This document shows, piece after piece, positions 8,465 to 17,141 of a stretch of 64,000 nt of DNA; position 1 is the first letter of the stretch; the number at the start of each line of letters is the position of its first letter. The translations under genes and the position numbers were made by a program. Origin of the DNA: Fen-1364 sp049515135 (GTDB taxonomy: Bacteria; Spirochaetota; Spirochaetia; SZUA-6; Fen-1364); assembly GCA_049515135.1 (NCBI GenBank), contig JBEKUJ010000015.1, forward strand, positions 40,132 to 104,131, read 5' to 3'. The notes below the pieces were generated by a model. That model was given only the letters and a program-made list of their open reading frames with translations. It had not been told where the DNA came from and did not search any database.

Positions 8465-10073
8465 GTACGGCGACTCCTTTTGCAATGAGAACTTCGTAGG
8501 GTCTGATATCGATCCCCTCGTCAAGGTCCAGGATTGGCTCCGCGGATTGCCGTGAGCAAAGCAATACCTCCATTCTCCGCGGGGGCGTCGAAGGCTTCAT
8601 GAATATCGGCTTTGCGGTGAAGTTCAAGACCACGAGCATGACCTCTGCACCATTTTCTCTGGCGTAGACGAGCGCGTCCGGAAGGTATTCCTCCAGGAAC
8701 CTGATGCCGCCCGATCGGAGCGCCGGATGGTTCTTCCTGAGCCACGTGAGCCGTCTGTAGAAACTCAATAATGAATCCGAGGACCTTTCCTGGATCTGGG
8801 CATTGTTTTTCTGAAAGTCCCTGTCCACCGGCAGCCAAGGCTTCCCGGTGGAAAAGCCGGCGTTGGGGGTGCCGTCCCATTGCATGGGTGTCCTGGCCAG
8901 GTCTCGGCGGAATCTCCTGAAAGGCCAGGTTTTCCTGCTGAGCGGGTCAGCCAGATCTCTCCTCCTGAGTCTGCCCCCTGTCATCCCTATCTCTTCCCCA
9001 TAGTACAGGAAAGGAGTGCCTCGAAGGGTGATCAGCAGGGCCGCGGCCACCTTTGCCCGCGCCTCTGTCCATTTCCCTTTGCGGTATCTGAGACAGTGGC
9101 GCAGATTGTCGTGATTGCTGAGAGTGAAAGTCGGCCAGGCCCCTGCAGGCAGGCGTCCGTACCACTCCGCCAGGGACCTGTGCATCTTTACGGCGCTCCA
9201 CGGCTTGAACAGGAAATCGAAATTGAAAACGAGGTGGAGCGCATCCTCTCCGCTGCCGTAATATGTCGGAGGGATCTGCGGATCCTCGGTGTACACCTCC
9301 CCCACCATCATCCTCTCAGCGTAGGAATCCGTCAAAGCCCGCAGCTCCCTGCACACGTCGATGGTTTCCGGCCTGTTGCGATCATAGACATGCCTGTGAA
9401 GATCCATGCTTCGCAGGGACAGAGGGTTGCTGCGGAACTGGTCATCCTTCAGGAACCAGTTCACCACGTCGAGCCGGAAACCGTCCACGCCCATGTCCAG
9501 CCAGTATCTCACCAGATCGAACATCTCTTTTTTCAGCTCCGGGTTCCTCCAGTTCACCTCGGGCTGGTGCCGGGTGAAAGTGCCCAGGTAGAACTCTCCG
9601 CGCAAGGGATCGTACCACCAGGCATTTTTCAGCTCGAATTGCGAAAACCAGTTGTTGGGAGGCCTCCCGTCCTTTCCGGGATGCCAGATGTACCAGCCGG
9701 CCTTGGGGCCGTCCCTGCTGCGTCTGGATTCCTGGAACCATGGATGCTCATCCGAGGTGTGATTCAGCACCAGATCGATGATAACGTGGATCTTCCGCCT
9801 GTGAGCTTCTGAGAGAAGCAATCTGAAGTCCTGGAGAGTGCCGAAGATCGGGTCGATGTCCCTGTAGTCGGAGACGTCATACCCGAAATCCCTCATGGGG
9901 GAGCGGAAAAACGGGGAAATCCAGATCCCGTCGATCCCGAGGGACTTCTCCGTGCCATCGTTCAGATAGTCAAGCTTTTCAATGATGCCCTTGAGATCCC
10001 CGATGCCGTCCGCGTTGGAATCCATGAAGCTTCGCGGATAGATCTGATAGAGAACGCCGTGTTTCCACCACAA
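8451..10073 (-). CDS. GH13 alpha-glucosidase (oligo-1,6-glucosidase-like)
   Basis: Glycoside hydrolase family 13 enzyme that releases glucose from alpha-linked oligosaccharides or disaccharides in the cytoplasm. It has the (beta/alpha)8 catalytic barrel with conserved regions DLVLNHTSDEHPWF, GFRLDV (nucleophile Asp near residue 202), GEVYTED (acid/base Glu near 259) and SNHDN (Asp near 322). No signal peptide. The frame is open from a TTG at 10118, but the family N-terminus WWKHGVLYQIYPRSF fits the TTG at 10073, which has AGGAGA 11 bases upstream and lies downstream of an extended -10 box. Length is 540 residues, normal for the family. The start codon choice is tentative. Confidence 0.9.
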   Translation of the reverse strand: MWWKHGVLYQIYPRSFMDSNADGIGDLKGIIEKLDYLNDGTEKSLGIDGIWISPFFRSPMRDFGYDVSDYRDIDPIFGTLQDFRLLLSEAHRRKIHVIIDLVLNHTSDEHPWFQESRRSRDGPKAGWYIWHPGKDGRPPNNWFSQFELKNAWWYDPLRGEFYLGTFTRHQPEVNWRNPELKKEMFDLVRYWLDMGVDGFRLDVVNWFLKDDQFRSNPLSLRSMDLHRHVYDRNRPETIDVCRELRALTDSYAERMMVGEVYTEDPQIPPTYYGSGEDALHLVFNFDFLFKPWSAVKMHRSLAEWYGRLPAGAWPTFTLSNHDNLRHCLRYRKGKWTEARAKVAAALLITLRGTPFLYYGEEIGMTGGRLRRRDLADPLSRKTWPFRRFRRDLARTPMQWDGTPNAGFSTGKPWLPVDRDFQKNNAQIQERSSDSLLSFYRRLTWLRKNHPALRSGGIRFLEEYLPDALVYARENGAEVMLVVLNFTAKPIFMKPSTPPRRMEVLLCSRQSAEPILDLDEGIDIRPYEVLIAKGVAVHEKQ

Positions 10074-10100
10074 GGGTCCGCTTCTCTCCTGGACCAGTCC

Positions 10101-10109
10101 AGTATAGCA
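10101..10109 (-). promoter_or_regulatory. Extended -10 promoter of the GH13 gene
   Basis: On the minus strand TG-C-TATACT forms an extended -10 box about 28-36 bases before the chosen TTG start. No good -35 is present at 16-18 bases, as expected for an extended -10 promoter. It would place the transcription start near 10094. Confidence 0.45.
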
Positions 10110-10142
10110 CGCTGTCAAAGATGACCGGTCTGCTCTGCGCCG

Positions 10143-11381
10143 TCATTCTCCTTTGGAGGCCGCGCCCGCAACAAGCCGATCAGCGCGCCGAAGCGAAGGG
10201 AAGAGCAGCGCCCAGAGGAGCACGACGACCAGAGTCCCCACGCCTCCCAGGAGCGCGGCGGGGACAGCTCCCATCCATGCGGCCGTGGCTCCGGATTCGA
10301 ACTCGCCAAGCTGGTTCGAGGCGCCGATGAAGATCGAATTGACTGCGCTCACCCGGCCGCGCTTTTCATCCGGAGTATTCACCTGGACGAGCGTCTGCCG
10401 TATCACCACGCTCATCATGTCCGCGGCCCCAAGGACGGCAAGGGCGCCCAGGGAAAGGAAGAACAGGCGCGACAGGCTGAAGACAATCGTCATGACGCCG
10501 AAAATCGCCACGCCGCTGAACAGCCGGACTCCTGTTCGGCCTGAAAGAGGCCGCCGGGCCAGAATAATCGCCACCACCGCGGCTCCGGCAGCGGGAGCGC
10601 TCCGCAACAGGCCCAGGCCCCACGGACCGACATGAAGGATATCCCGTGCGTAGATCGGAAGGAGGGCCGTGGCGCCGCCGAACAGCACGGCAAAAAGGTC
10701 GAGGGATATCGCGCCAAGGATCAAGGGCCGGGAGAACACGAAGCGAAGGCCGGCAAGCATTTCCGAAAAGCCAGGCTTGGCCGCCGCGGCAAGCTGCAGC
10801 CGGACCCGTATCCGTGAGACTAGGAACACCGAGCATGCGAAAAGCCCCGCGGACACCGCGTAGACGCACGAAGGGCCGAAGGCGTACAACAGCCCGCCAA
10901 GGGCGGGGCCCAGGATTGTCGCGATCTGGAAGGAGCCGGAGTTCAGCGCAACCGCGCGTGGGAAATCCTCCCGGGAGACGAGAAATGGAATCAGGGACTG
11001 GCTCGCCGGGCCAAGAAACGCCTGCCCCACTCCGATCAGGGCAACGACTGCAAAAATCCATCCCGCCCGCGCGCCGGGCACCGCCGAGATGCACAGGAGA
11101 AAGAGGGCCACTATGATCTGCAGCGCAAAGGCGAACAACAGAATGGAACGTCGTTCGATGCGGTCTGCCGCAAGACCTGCGGGCAGCGACAACAGGAGGG
11201 CTGGAAGGAACTGCATGAGGCCTACGATGCCCAGGGCGAAGGCGCTCCCCGTCAGATCGTAGACGTGCCACCCCACTGCCACGCCGAGCATGAGCGAGGA
11301 AAGGGACGCAAGGGCTCGGGCGAACAGGAACGCCAGAAAGTCTTGATTACGCAATGCTGAAAAACCGGTACTGCCAGCCAT
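10143..11381 (-). CDS. MFS transporter, EntS/MFS_3-like
   Basis: A 412-residue carrier with about 12 membrane helices. SLRNQDF-like N-terminus (ALRNQDFLAFLFARALASL), GWHVYDLTGSAFALGIVGL and LPAGLAADRIERR near residue 60-80 match the MFS_3 / enterobactin-exporter-like group, mainly drug or siderophore exporters. The frame is open to 11531 but the conserved N-terminus begins at ATG 11381. It follows another MFS gene after 40 bases and precedes the GH13 gene by a 69-base gap. The substrate is unknown. Confidence 0.82.
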   Translation of the reverse strand: MAGSTGFSALRNQDFLAFLFARALASLSSLMLGVAVGWHVYDLTGSAFALGIVGLMQFLPALLLSLPAGLAADRIERRSILLFAFALQIIVALFLLCISAVPGARAGWIFAVVALIGVGQAFLGPASQSLIPFLVSREDFPRAVALNSGSFQIATILGPALGGLLYAFGPSCVYAVSAGLFACSVFLVSRIRVRLQLAAAAKPGFSEMLAGLRFVFSRPLILGAISLDLFAVLFGGATALLPIYARDILHVGPWGLGLLRSAPAAGAAVVAIILARRPLSGRTGVRLFSGVAIFGVMTIVFSLSRLFFLSLGALAVLGAADMMSVVIRQTLVQVNTPDEKRGRVSAVNSIFIGASNQLGEFESGATAAWMGAVPAALLGGVGTLVVVLLWALLFPSLRRADRLVAGAASKGE

Positions 11382-11421
11382 TCCAGTGTCTCGTCGCGCC
11401 GCGCGTCCGATCAGCGGAAAT

Positions 11422-12615
11422 CTAAGCGGAGCTGCCCGACGCCGTCCACTCCGCGGAGGCCGTCGGCATGAAGCGCCTGCCGAAAAACGAAAGGGCGACA
11501 ACGCCGGCCAGCGGCACGAATGAGTAGGCAAGGAAGAGCGTCCTGTAGCCGTGCATCTGCAGAAGATACCCTCCCAGGGCGGCCGCCAGGAACGTGGGAA
11601 GTCCTCCCCCGACCGAATTGTAGATGGCCATGCCCATTCCCCTCCTGGAAGGAGCGGTTTTTGCGTTTATGTAGGCCACGCTTGCCGTGTGAAATGTCCC
11701 GAAGGTGAATGCGTGCAGGAGCTGGGCCGCTGCCACGACGAGAACGGATGGAGCCACTATGAACAGGGCCAGCCTGAGGCTGACAGCGGCCAGGGATGCG
11801 ATGAGGAGCGCCCGTATGCCAAACCGCCCGATCAGCGCGCCTGAAAAGACTACTACGGGGATCTCCGCCATCGATCCGATGGCCCAGAGGATGCTCACGC
11901 TTGAAAGACCGAAGGTATCCCGAACGAACAGCGAGAAAAAGGAGTAGTACGCTCCCAGCCCGAACCTGCCAAGGAAGATGACTCCGATCACGGTCCAGAA
12001 CTTCGCATCCAGGCCGTCGCGGGTATCCGAGGGCTCCGTGCCTGCCTCCCGCGCCGGCTTGGAGGGGGCTGCGGGGATCAGCCAGACCGCTGCGGCGGCG
12101 AGCACCGCCGTCAGGGCAAACGCGGCAAGGACTGAGAGGGAAGAATCTGCCGAGATTGCGCCGCTCACCTGAAAGAGAAGCGAGGTTGCGGCAAAGCTGA
12201 TGCTGCCTGCCACGCGTAACCCTCCGTATTGGCGCGCGGGGTCGGGAAGGATCCTGCCGACAAGGGAATCCAGGACCGGGGTTGTGGCCCGGTAGAAGAA
12301 CCCCATGATCGTGATGAGAATCAGATACATCGGCAGGGCCGTGGTGAGCTGCAGGGGAATGAACGCAACGACCGGCAGCGCAAGGGAGGCACAGAGGACG
12401 GAACGGTATGCTGCGCGTCGGTCTGCCAGGTGGCCAAGAATAATGGGACCGCCGATCCCAGCCAGCTCCAGCAAGCCCAGGAGGAGTCCAATGCGCGAAG
12501 GAGGAAGTCCCCGGGCCTTGAGAAACAGCTGCAGGTACGGCGTCAGGATGGCGTAGCTGGCAAAGAGAAGCACGTAGTTCGTCCAGGCGGATCCCCTGAT
12601 GCTCGATGTTCGCAC
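11422..12615 (-). CDS. MFS transporter, MFS_1-like / HcaT-like sugar or aromatic permease
   Basis: A 397-residue carrier of the MFS_1-like (PF12832) group, which includes phenylpropionate permease and LacY/NupG relatives. Seen: YLQLFLKARGLPPSRIGLLLG in the helix 1-2 region, GHLADRR at loop 2-3, and GFFYRATTPVLDSLVGR near helix 5. Three in-frame GTG codons at 12639, 12624 and 12615 compete as the start; 12615 gives the usual short N-terminal tail before helix 1, but no clear ribosome site is visible. It lies downstream of the DeoR gene and so probably belongs to the same sugar operon. Confidence 0.8.
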   Translation of the reverse strand: MRTSSIRGSAWTNYVLLFASYAILTPYLQLFLKARGLPPSRIGLLLGLLELAGIGGPIILGHLADRRAAYRSVLCASLALPVVAFIPLQLTTALPMYLILITIMGFFYRATTPVLDSLVGRILPDPARQYGGLRVAGSISFAATSLLFQVSGAISADSSLSVLAAFALTAVLAAAAVWLIPAAPSKPAREAGTEPSDTRDGLDAKFWTVIGVIFLGRFGLGAYYSFFSLFVRDTFGLSSVSILWAIGSMAEIPVVVFSGALIGRFGIRALLIASLAAVSLRLALFIVAPSVLVVAAAQLLHAFTFGTFHTASVAYINAKTAPSRRGMGMAIYNSVGGGLPTFLAAALGGYLLQMHGYRTLFLAYSFVPLAGVVALSFFGRRFMPTASAEWTASGSSA

Positions 12616-12674
12616 TGAGGGCACACTGTAGCAGAACACCCTGATGAGGTCGAGCAGCCGCGTGAAACCGCTTC

Positions 12675-13454
12675 TCAGGCGGTGAAAACCTCCACCCCCG
12701 CCTTCACCAGCTGATCCAGCGCCGTGCGTGAGATATTCTTGTCGGTTATCAGCTTGGTGATGCAGGAGAAGTCGCAGACGAAGCACAGCGCGCGCGTGCC
12801 GATCTTGCTGCTGTCAGTGACAACGATCGTTTCCCTGGCGTTCTTTGACATGAGGCGCTTGATTTCCGCCTCCTCGGGGATGGCGGCAAAGAACCCTTCA
12901 TCGATCAGGAGACCGGAAACGCCAATGATGGCCTTGTCGGTCCGGTACTGCTTGAGGGACATCTCTGCGGCGACTCCCACGGCTGCGTTGGTCCTCTGGA
13001 CCAGCTCACCTCCGGTCAGGATCACCTTGTTGTCGTTGATCCCCACGAGGATTTCACCGATGGTGGAGGTATTGGTCAGGATGAGCAGGTTCTTCTTGCC
13101 CATCAGTTTCCTGGCAACGCACAGCGTCGTGCTCCCCGCGTCTATCATGATGCTTTCCCCGTCATGGACCAGCTGCTCGACGAGGTCCGCGATGCGCTCC
13201 TTTTCGTCCTTGTGCTGGATGGATCTTTCGTGAAGGCTCGTGGTCTTCCACAAGGAGGGCTGGTCACGCTTGATGGCTCCTCCATGCGTGCGATAGATGA
13301 GATTCTGACCCTCCATGAAAAGCAGGTCGCGGCGGATGGTTGCTTCAGGCACGCTGAACTTCGCCGCCAGCTCACCCACGCCGGCGCGGTTGTTGCGGTT
13401 GATGAACTCGAGGAGACGTATCCGTCTCTCTTCGAGAAACTCCTTGCTCTTCAC
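12675..13454 (-). CDS. DeoR-family transcriptional regulator
   Basis: Sugar-phosphate-responsive repressor of 259 residues. The N-terminal winged helix-turn-helix (LAAKFSVPEATIRRDL near residue 30-45, then RTHGGA near 57) is classic DeoR. The C-terminal DeoRC sensor domain includes IMIDAGSTT near 105, LTNTS near 128 and LTGGEL near 148. The GTG start at 13454 fits the family N-terminus. It sits directly after the kinase and aldolase genes, so it is the natural candidate to bind the nested palindrome at 15635-15684. Confidence 0.9.
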   Translation of the reverse strand: MKSKEFLEERRIRLLEFINRNNRAGVGELAAKFSVPEATIRRDLLFMEGQNLIYRTHGGAIKRDQPSLWKTTSLHERSIQHKDEKERIADLVEQLVHDGESIMIDAGSTTLCVARKLMGKKNLLILTNTSTIGEILVGINDNKVILTGGELVQRTNAAVGVAAEMSLKQYRTDKAIIGVSGLLIDEGFFAAIPEEAEIKRLMSKNARETIVVTDSSKIGTRALCFVCDFSCITKLITDKNISRTALDQLVKAGVEVFTA

Positions 13455-13509
13455 GACAGCGCTCCGCCGCCAGTATAGACCGGAAATTCCGGCCAGGAAA
13501 AGCCGTGTT

Positions 13510-14367
13510 TCAGGCTTTGTTGTTGGATCCGCACATCAGAATATGCTGTTTGGCGATCTCCTTCATGGCGAGCTTCGAGGGGGTCAACAGCTTCATGAGG
13601 TCGAGCTCGCCAGGATTGGCCGCCAGCGTCTTTCTCATCGTCTCGATGTATCCCTGGCGCATGATGGTGCTGAAATTGATCTTGGCAACACTGATGGAGA
13701 TGGCTTTCTTGATGTCTTCAACGGGGATTCCGGTTCCGCCGTGCAGCACAAGAGGGATTCTGGTGCGCCGCGCGATGTCCGTCAGGCGGTCGAAATCCAG
13801 CTTGGGCTTCCTGGTGTACAGGCCGTGGGCATTGCCGATGGCGGCCGCGAAGTAATCAACCCCTGTCTCTTTGACAAAGAGCTCGCAATCATCGGGTGAG
13901 GCAAGCCCGTCAGATTCGGTTTTCAGGCCTTCCGGGCTGTCCGCGGCCTGTCCGATGACTCCGATCTCGCCTTCCACGGAGATGCCGCAGGCATGAGCCG
14001 CCTCCACCACCTTTTTCGTGTTGGCGATGTTCTCCTCCAGGCTCAACCGGGACCCGTCGTACATCACGGAAGTGAAGCCATAGTTGATGCAGCGCACTGC
14101 CTCTTCGTAGGACGGGCCGTGGTCCAGGTGGATGGCAACGGGTATGGCAAGCCTTGCCGCAAGCGTCCGCACCATTGCGACAAAGGTCGGCCCGTTCATG
14201 TAATCGATCTCGCTCTTTGCAGCGGAGACGATGACGGGCGACGAAAGCTCTGCCGCGGCTTCCAGGATGGCCTGGGTATACTCGAGGTTGTTCGTATTGA
14301 AGGCCGCTACCGCATAGCGGCCGGCTCTTGCATCTGTCAGCAACTCTCCAGCTGTTACTATACTCAT
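13510..14367 (-). CDS. Class II (zinc) fructose/tagatose-bisphosphate-type aldolase
   Basis: Class II aldolase of 285 residues that cleaves a ketose-bisphosphate to dihydroxyacetone phosphate and an aldehyde phosphate. Zinc ligand histidines and neighbours are visible: HLDHGPS near residue 80, VEGEIGVIG near 130, IGNAHGLY near 178 and VLHGGTG near 208. The NAD-like GxG loop and C-terminal phosphate-binding segment KINFST are present. It is 23 bases downstream of the ADP-dependent sugar kinase, so the two probably act in sequence. Whether the substrate is fructose-, tagatose- or another ketose-bisphosphate cannot be told. Confidence 0.9.
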   Translation of the reverse strand: MSIVTAGELLTDARAGRYAVAAFNTNNLEYTQAILEAAAELSSPVIVSAAKSEIDYMNGPTFVAMVRTLAARLAIPVAIHLDHGPSYEEAVRCINYGFTSVMYDGSRLSLEENIANTKKVVEAAHACGISVEGEIGVIGQAADSPEGLKTESDGLASPDDCELFVKETGVDYFAAAIGNAHGLYTRKPKLDFDRLTDIARRTRIPLVLHGGTGIPVEDIKKAISISVAKINFSTIMRQGYIETMRKTLAANPGELDLMKLLTPSKLAMKEIAKQHILMCGSNNKA

Positions 14368-14390
14368 TCCATTTCCGCTCCTTCAGAGAA

Positions 14391-15584
14391 TCAGATTTGA
14401 ACACCGCTCAGCGTCGAGAGAAATCCCCCGACGAATGCATCACCCAATCCGATTGTTGTCACTTTCTTCTCCTCCACCTCCACTGACGGAAAACAACACA
14501 CCTCCCCCTTCCCCTGGCGATTGATCTCCTCAGCAAAGGCTGTGCGCCTCGGTTCTGGCGGAAACTCGCGAGTCCGGAGAAAATCGGCTTTCGAGAAACC
14601 ATCCCCCAGCCTGAACCGGGTGGCTGCCATGGTTATTCCGTTCTTCAGGGAGGCGGAGAACCTGCCGCAGTCCCTCCCGCTGGCAAGGGCCCAATAGCGC
14701 GTGTGAATCACCACAACGGGGACACGGATGATTGCGCGGAGCGCCTGGATCGATTCCAGCATGCGCGCCGGATCGAGCAGATCGATCGTATCTCCGAGAT
14801 ATCCCTGCATCTCGTCCTCATTCAGGCTGAAAACATCGATCAGCGGCCGGAGATTTTCCAGCACAATGTGCCTGAAGTCCGCGTTGTGGAACCACGCATC
14901 TTCATAGAAGACAGTGACCGGAGCCGGGAATGCCCCGAGCATTCCGGCCAGCTCCAGCAGGCGGTCACGGAGCAGGTCAGCGTCACGCATTGCGTTGAAT
15001 CCCGATATGAGGCATGCGCGCGCCGTACGGGCATTCCTGAAAAACTCCGGCTCGAGCCTCATCAGCTCGTTGTCCTGATCGTTGACGTAGATGAGCCGTG
15101 TGGACACGGGAGCAGTGATGGTGAGGTCCCGCGCGGCCACACACGCTCCTTTTTCATACTGGACGATCAGGTGGGGGTACGAGCTGTCAGCGGAGCTGCT
15201 GCAGTACCACGAGCTGGCCGCCGGCATGAGCTTCCTGACGTGGTCATTCGTGGTCACCAGATGCGCAGATGAGGAGACGCCGACCTTGCTCATCGCGATG
15301 GCGGCCCTTGGGGCAGTTCCCCCGATGGTGATGGCTGTCTTGAACCTGCCCGCAAACTCGCTGATGACCTGCAGGTCTTCCACGTAGCGTTCGATGCCGG
15401 TCCCGTTTTTCATGTAACCAAGGATGGAAATGAGCAGATCGCGCTCGGTATTGATGCGCTGGACCGGGAGGATATCCCGACTCGATATGCTGTAATTCTC
15501 TATGAGGGATTCAATTACGCGCGAATCCCATCGAATCTCGTAGTCAATGTTGTTTCCAAGCCCCAAGGCTATGGTCTTATCCAT
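14391..15584 (-). CDS. ADP-dependent phosphofructokinase/glucokinase-family sugar kinase
   Basis: A 397-residue kinase of the ribokinase superfamily that most resembles the ADP-dependent glucokinase/phosphofructokinase family, known mainly from archaea and a few bacteria. Evidence: the N-terminal GLGNNIDYEI segment, TIGGTAPRAAIAMSKVG near residue 90, VFSLNEDEMQGYLG near 255 (the family N-E-x-E region), and the C-terminal catalytic GLGDAFVGGF. Length and layout differ from the shorter PfkB enzymes. ATG 15584 follows AGAGGAAATG; an earlier frame from 15608 has no ribosome site. It is the first gene of the leftward operon, with a sigma70 promoter at 15627-15655. Use of ADP rather than ATP is family inference. 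Confidence 0.72.
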   Translation of the reverse strand: MDKTIALGLGNNIDYEIRWDSRVIESLIENYSISSRDILPVQRINTERDLLISILGYMKNGTGIERYVEDLQVISEFAGRFKTAITIGGTAPRAAIAMSKVGVSSSAHLVTTNDHVRKLMPAASSWYCSSSADSSYPHLIVQYEKGACVAARDLTITAPVSTRLIYVNDQDNELMRLEPEFFRNARTARACLISGFNAMRDADLLRDRLLELAGMLGAFPAPVTVFYEDAWFHNADFRHIVLENLRPLIDVFSLNEDEMQGYLGDTIDLLDPARMLESIQALRAIIRVPVVVIHTRYWALASGRDCGRFSASLKNGITMAATRFRLGDGFSKADFLRTREFPPEPRRTAFAEEINRQGKGEVCCFPSVEVEEKKVTTIGLGDAFVGGFLSTLSGVQI

Positions 15585-15626
15585 CTCATTTCCTCTACCG
15601 TAAAACACAAGGTAAGGATATTCGTG

Positions 15627-15655
15627 ACTATATCTTTATGTTTCAATCATGTCAA
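15627..15655 (-). promoter_or_regulatory. Sigma70 promoter of the kinase-aldolase-DeoR operon
   Basis: Minus-strand TTGACA (15655-15650), 17-base spacer, TATAGT (15632-15627). The -35 and spacer lie inside the nested palindrome at 15635-15684, so a bound repressor would block polymerase. Confidence 0.7.
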
Positions 15656-15684
15656 TGTTAATTTTGACATTAGATAAACATAAA
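15635..15684. promoter_or_regulatory. Nested palindromic operator in the divergent sugar intergenic region
   Basis: Two perfect inverted repeats share one centre at 15659.5: the inner ATGTCAA / TTGACAT (15649-15655, 15664-15670) and the outer TTTATGTTT / AAACATAAA (15635-15643, 15676-15684). Over the 21-base arms 17 positions pair. It sits on the leftward promoter and 27 bases before the rightward -35 box. A further TTGACAT half-site is at 15711. The DeoR protein encoded downstream is the likely ligand, by inference. Confidence 0.65.
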
Positions 15685-15710
15685 TCGTTGATATTTATAT
15701 AAAATATTAC

Positions 15711-15739
15711 TTGACATGAACTGAAATCGATCTTAGAAT
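15711..15739 (+). promoter_or_regulatory. Sigma70 promoter of the sugar-binding protein gene
   Basis: TTGACA (15711-15716), 17-base spacer, TAGAAT (15734-15739), about 55 bases before the predicted 5' end of the coding sequence. The surrounding 15600-15720 is markedly AT-rich for this window. Confidence 0.72.
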
Positions 15740-15800
15740 GCGGACTTGGAGATGCGGCCATGTCCGACAGCCAAATCATTATTCATGAAGGAGGACTTCC

Positions 15801-17039
15801 ATGAGTAGGAAAAAAACTCTGTTTGTGGCCCTGGTCCTGATAATCATGTCCGCCATGATCTGGGCAGAAGACGTCACCATCGAGTTCGTCCAGTGGTGGG
15901 CGCCCGAGCTTCCCGCAGGCTCTTTCCGCGCCCTCATGGACCAGTTCGAAACGCAGAACCCCGGCATCAAGGTTAAGCTCATCAGCGGCCCGTATTCGAA
16001 CACCCATGATCAGATCGTCGCCGGTGCTGCAACGGGGACGCTCAGCGACGTCGTCGGCCTGGACGGCGCCTGGGTGAATGACCTCGCCAAGCAGGGCGCC
16101 ATCACGTCGCTCGATCCCCTGATGGCTTCCACGAACTTCGACCCGACCCAGGTCGCGGCCATCATCAAGCTGAACGGCAAAAGCTACATGTTCCCCGTCG
16201 CTTCCTTCGTCTATCCCGTGTTCATCAACCTCGACCTGTTCAAGGCCGCCGGGATTGCCAATCCGCCCAGCAACAGGACCGAGTTCTTGCAGGACGCGAA
16301 GAAGCTGACCAACCCGTCAAAGAACCAGTACGGCTGGGTGCTCCCGCTTTCCCTGCAGAATCCCAACGGCGCGCAGAACGATGTCATGTCGTGGGTCTGG
16401 GCCTCCGGCAAAAGCATGCTCAAGGACGGCAAGCCTGACCTCACCAATCCTGACGTGATTAGCGCTCTGACATTCATTCAGACCATGTACAAGCAGGGCC
16501 TGATCTCCCCGGGAACCTTCGCCAAGCAGGAGCAGGACAAGGTGGAGGAGTTCGTCAACGGCCGGGTCGGGATGATGGTCGATACGCTGGCCCACATCAA
16601 CATGATCCGCCAGCGCAATCCCAACCTGAAGTTTGCCATCTCCGCCCTGCCAGCAGTTGACGGATACAACGGCCGCAGGGGACTGCCGTACGCCGCCTGG
16701 GGCATCGGCATCAGCGAGAGCAGCCAGCACAAGGCTGAGGCCTGGAAGCTCGTCTCCTACCTCATGAGCCCCGACGTGAACGGAAAGCTGGTCTCCATCG
16801 CCCATGCATTCCCCGGCAACGTGAAGGCGAAGCCGGACTTCGTTGTGACCGATCCCCTGTTCGGAAAGGGCTTCGAGATCTTCCAGAAAGGCTATCTCGC
16901 CAACGAGTTCGTGGGCCTGCCGGTTGCCGAGCAGCTGATGAGGATGCTCGACGAGGAAATGCAGGCGATGCTGGATGGCAAGCAGACCGCCGAACAGGCC
17001 GCTGCCAAAGCCCAGGCCAAATGGGTCCAGGCGTTCTAG
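15801..17039 (+). CDS. Carbohydrate ABC transporter substrate-binding protein (family 1)
   Basis: Extracellular solute-binding protein family 1 (MalE/UgpB-like), 412 residues, delivering a sugar or oligosaccharide to the permeases downstream. A signal peptide of about 22 residues ends AMIWA, cleaved by signal peptidase I; no lipobox. The mature N-terminus VTIEFVQWW and the FETQNPGIKVKL segment are typical. GAAGGAGG lies before ATG 15801. It is followed by a strong terminator at 17077-17111, then the two permeases, an arrangement that yields excess binding protein. It is divergent from the kinase operon and probably in the same regulon. Confidence 0.92.
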   Translation: MSRKKTLFVALVLIIMSAMIWAEDVTIEFVQWWAPELPAGSFRALMDQFETQNPGIKVKLISGPYSNTHDQIVAGAATGTLSDVVGLDGAWVNDLAKQGAITSLDPLMASTNFDPTQVAAIIKLNGKSYMFPVASFVYPVFINLDLFKAAGIANPPSNRTEFLQDAKKLTNPSKNQYGWVLPLSLQNPNGAQNDVMSWVWASGKSMLKDGKPDLTNPDVISALTFIQTMYKQGLISPGTFAKQEQDKVEEFVNGRVGMMVDTLAHINMIRQRNPNLKFAISALPAVDGYNGRRGLPYAAWGIGISESSQHKAEAWKLVSYLMSPDVNGKLVSIAHAFPGNVKAKPDFVVTDPLFGKGFEIFQKGYLANEFVGLPVAEQLMRMLDEEMQAMLDGKQTAEQAAAKAQAKWVQAF

Positions 17040-17076
17040 CGGTTCGCATTCACGCGGTCTGACCCGCCAATACGTC

Positions 17077-17111
17077 GGCTACGCAATACAGCGTATTGCG
17101 TAGCCTTTTTT
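17077..17111 (+). terminator. Rho-independent terminator after the binding-protein gene
   Basis: Perfect 13-base stem GGCTACGCAATAC / GTATTGCGTAGCC with a 3-base AGC loop and a run of six T. It lies between the binding protein and its permeases, so it probably acts as a partial terminator and mRNA 3' end stabiliser. Confidence 0.92.
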
Positions 17112-17141
17112 CGAGTCTGGCAGTAGAATGAGGTGCCCATC

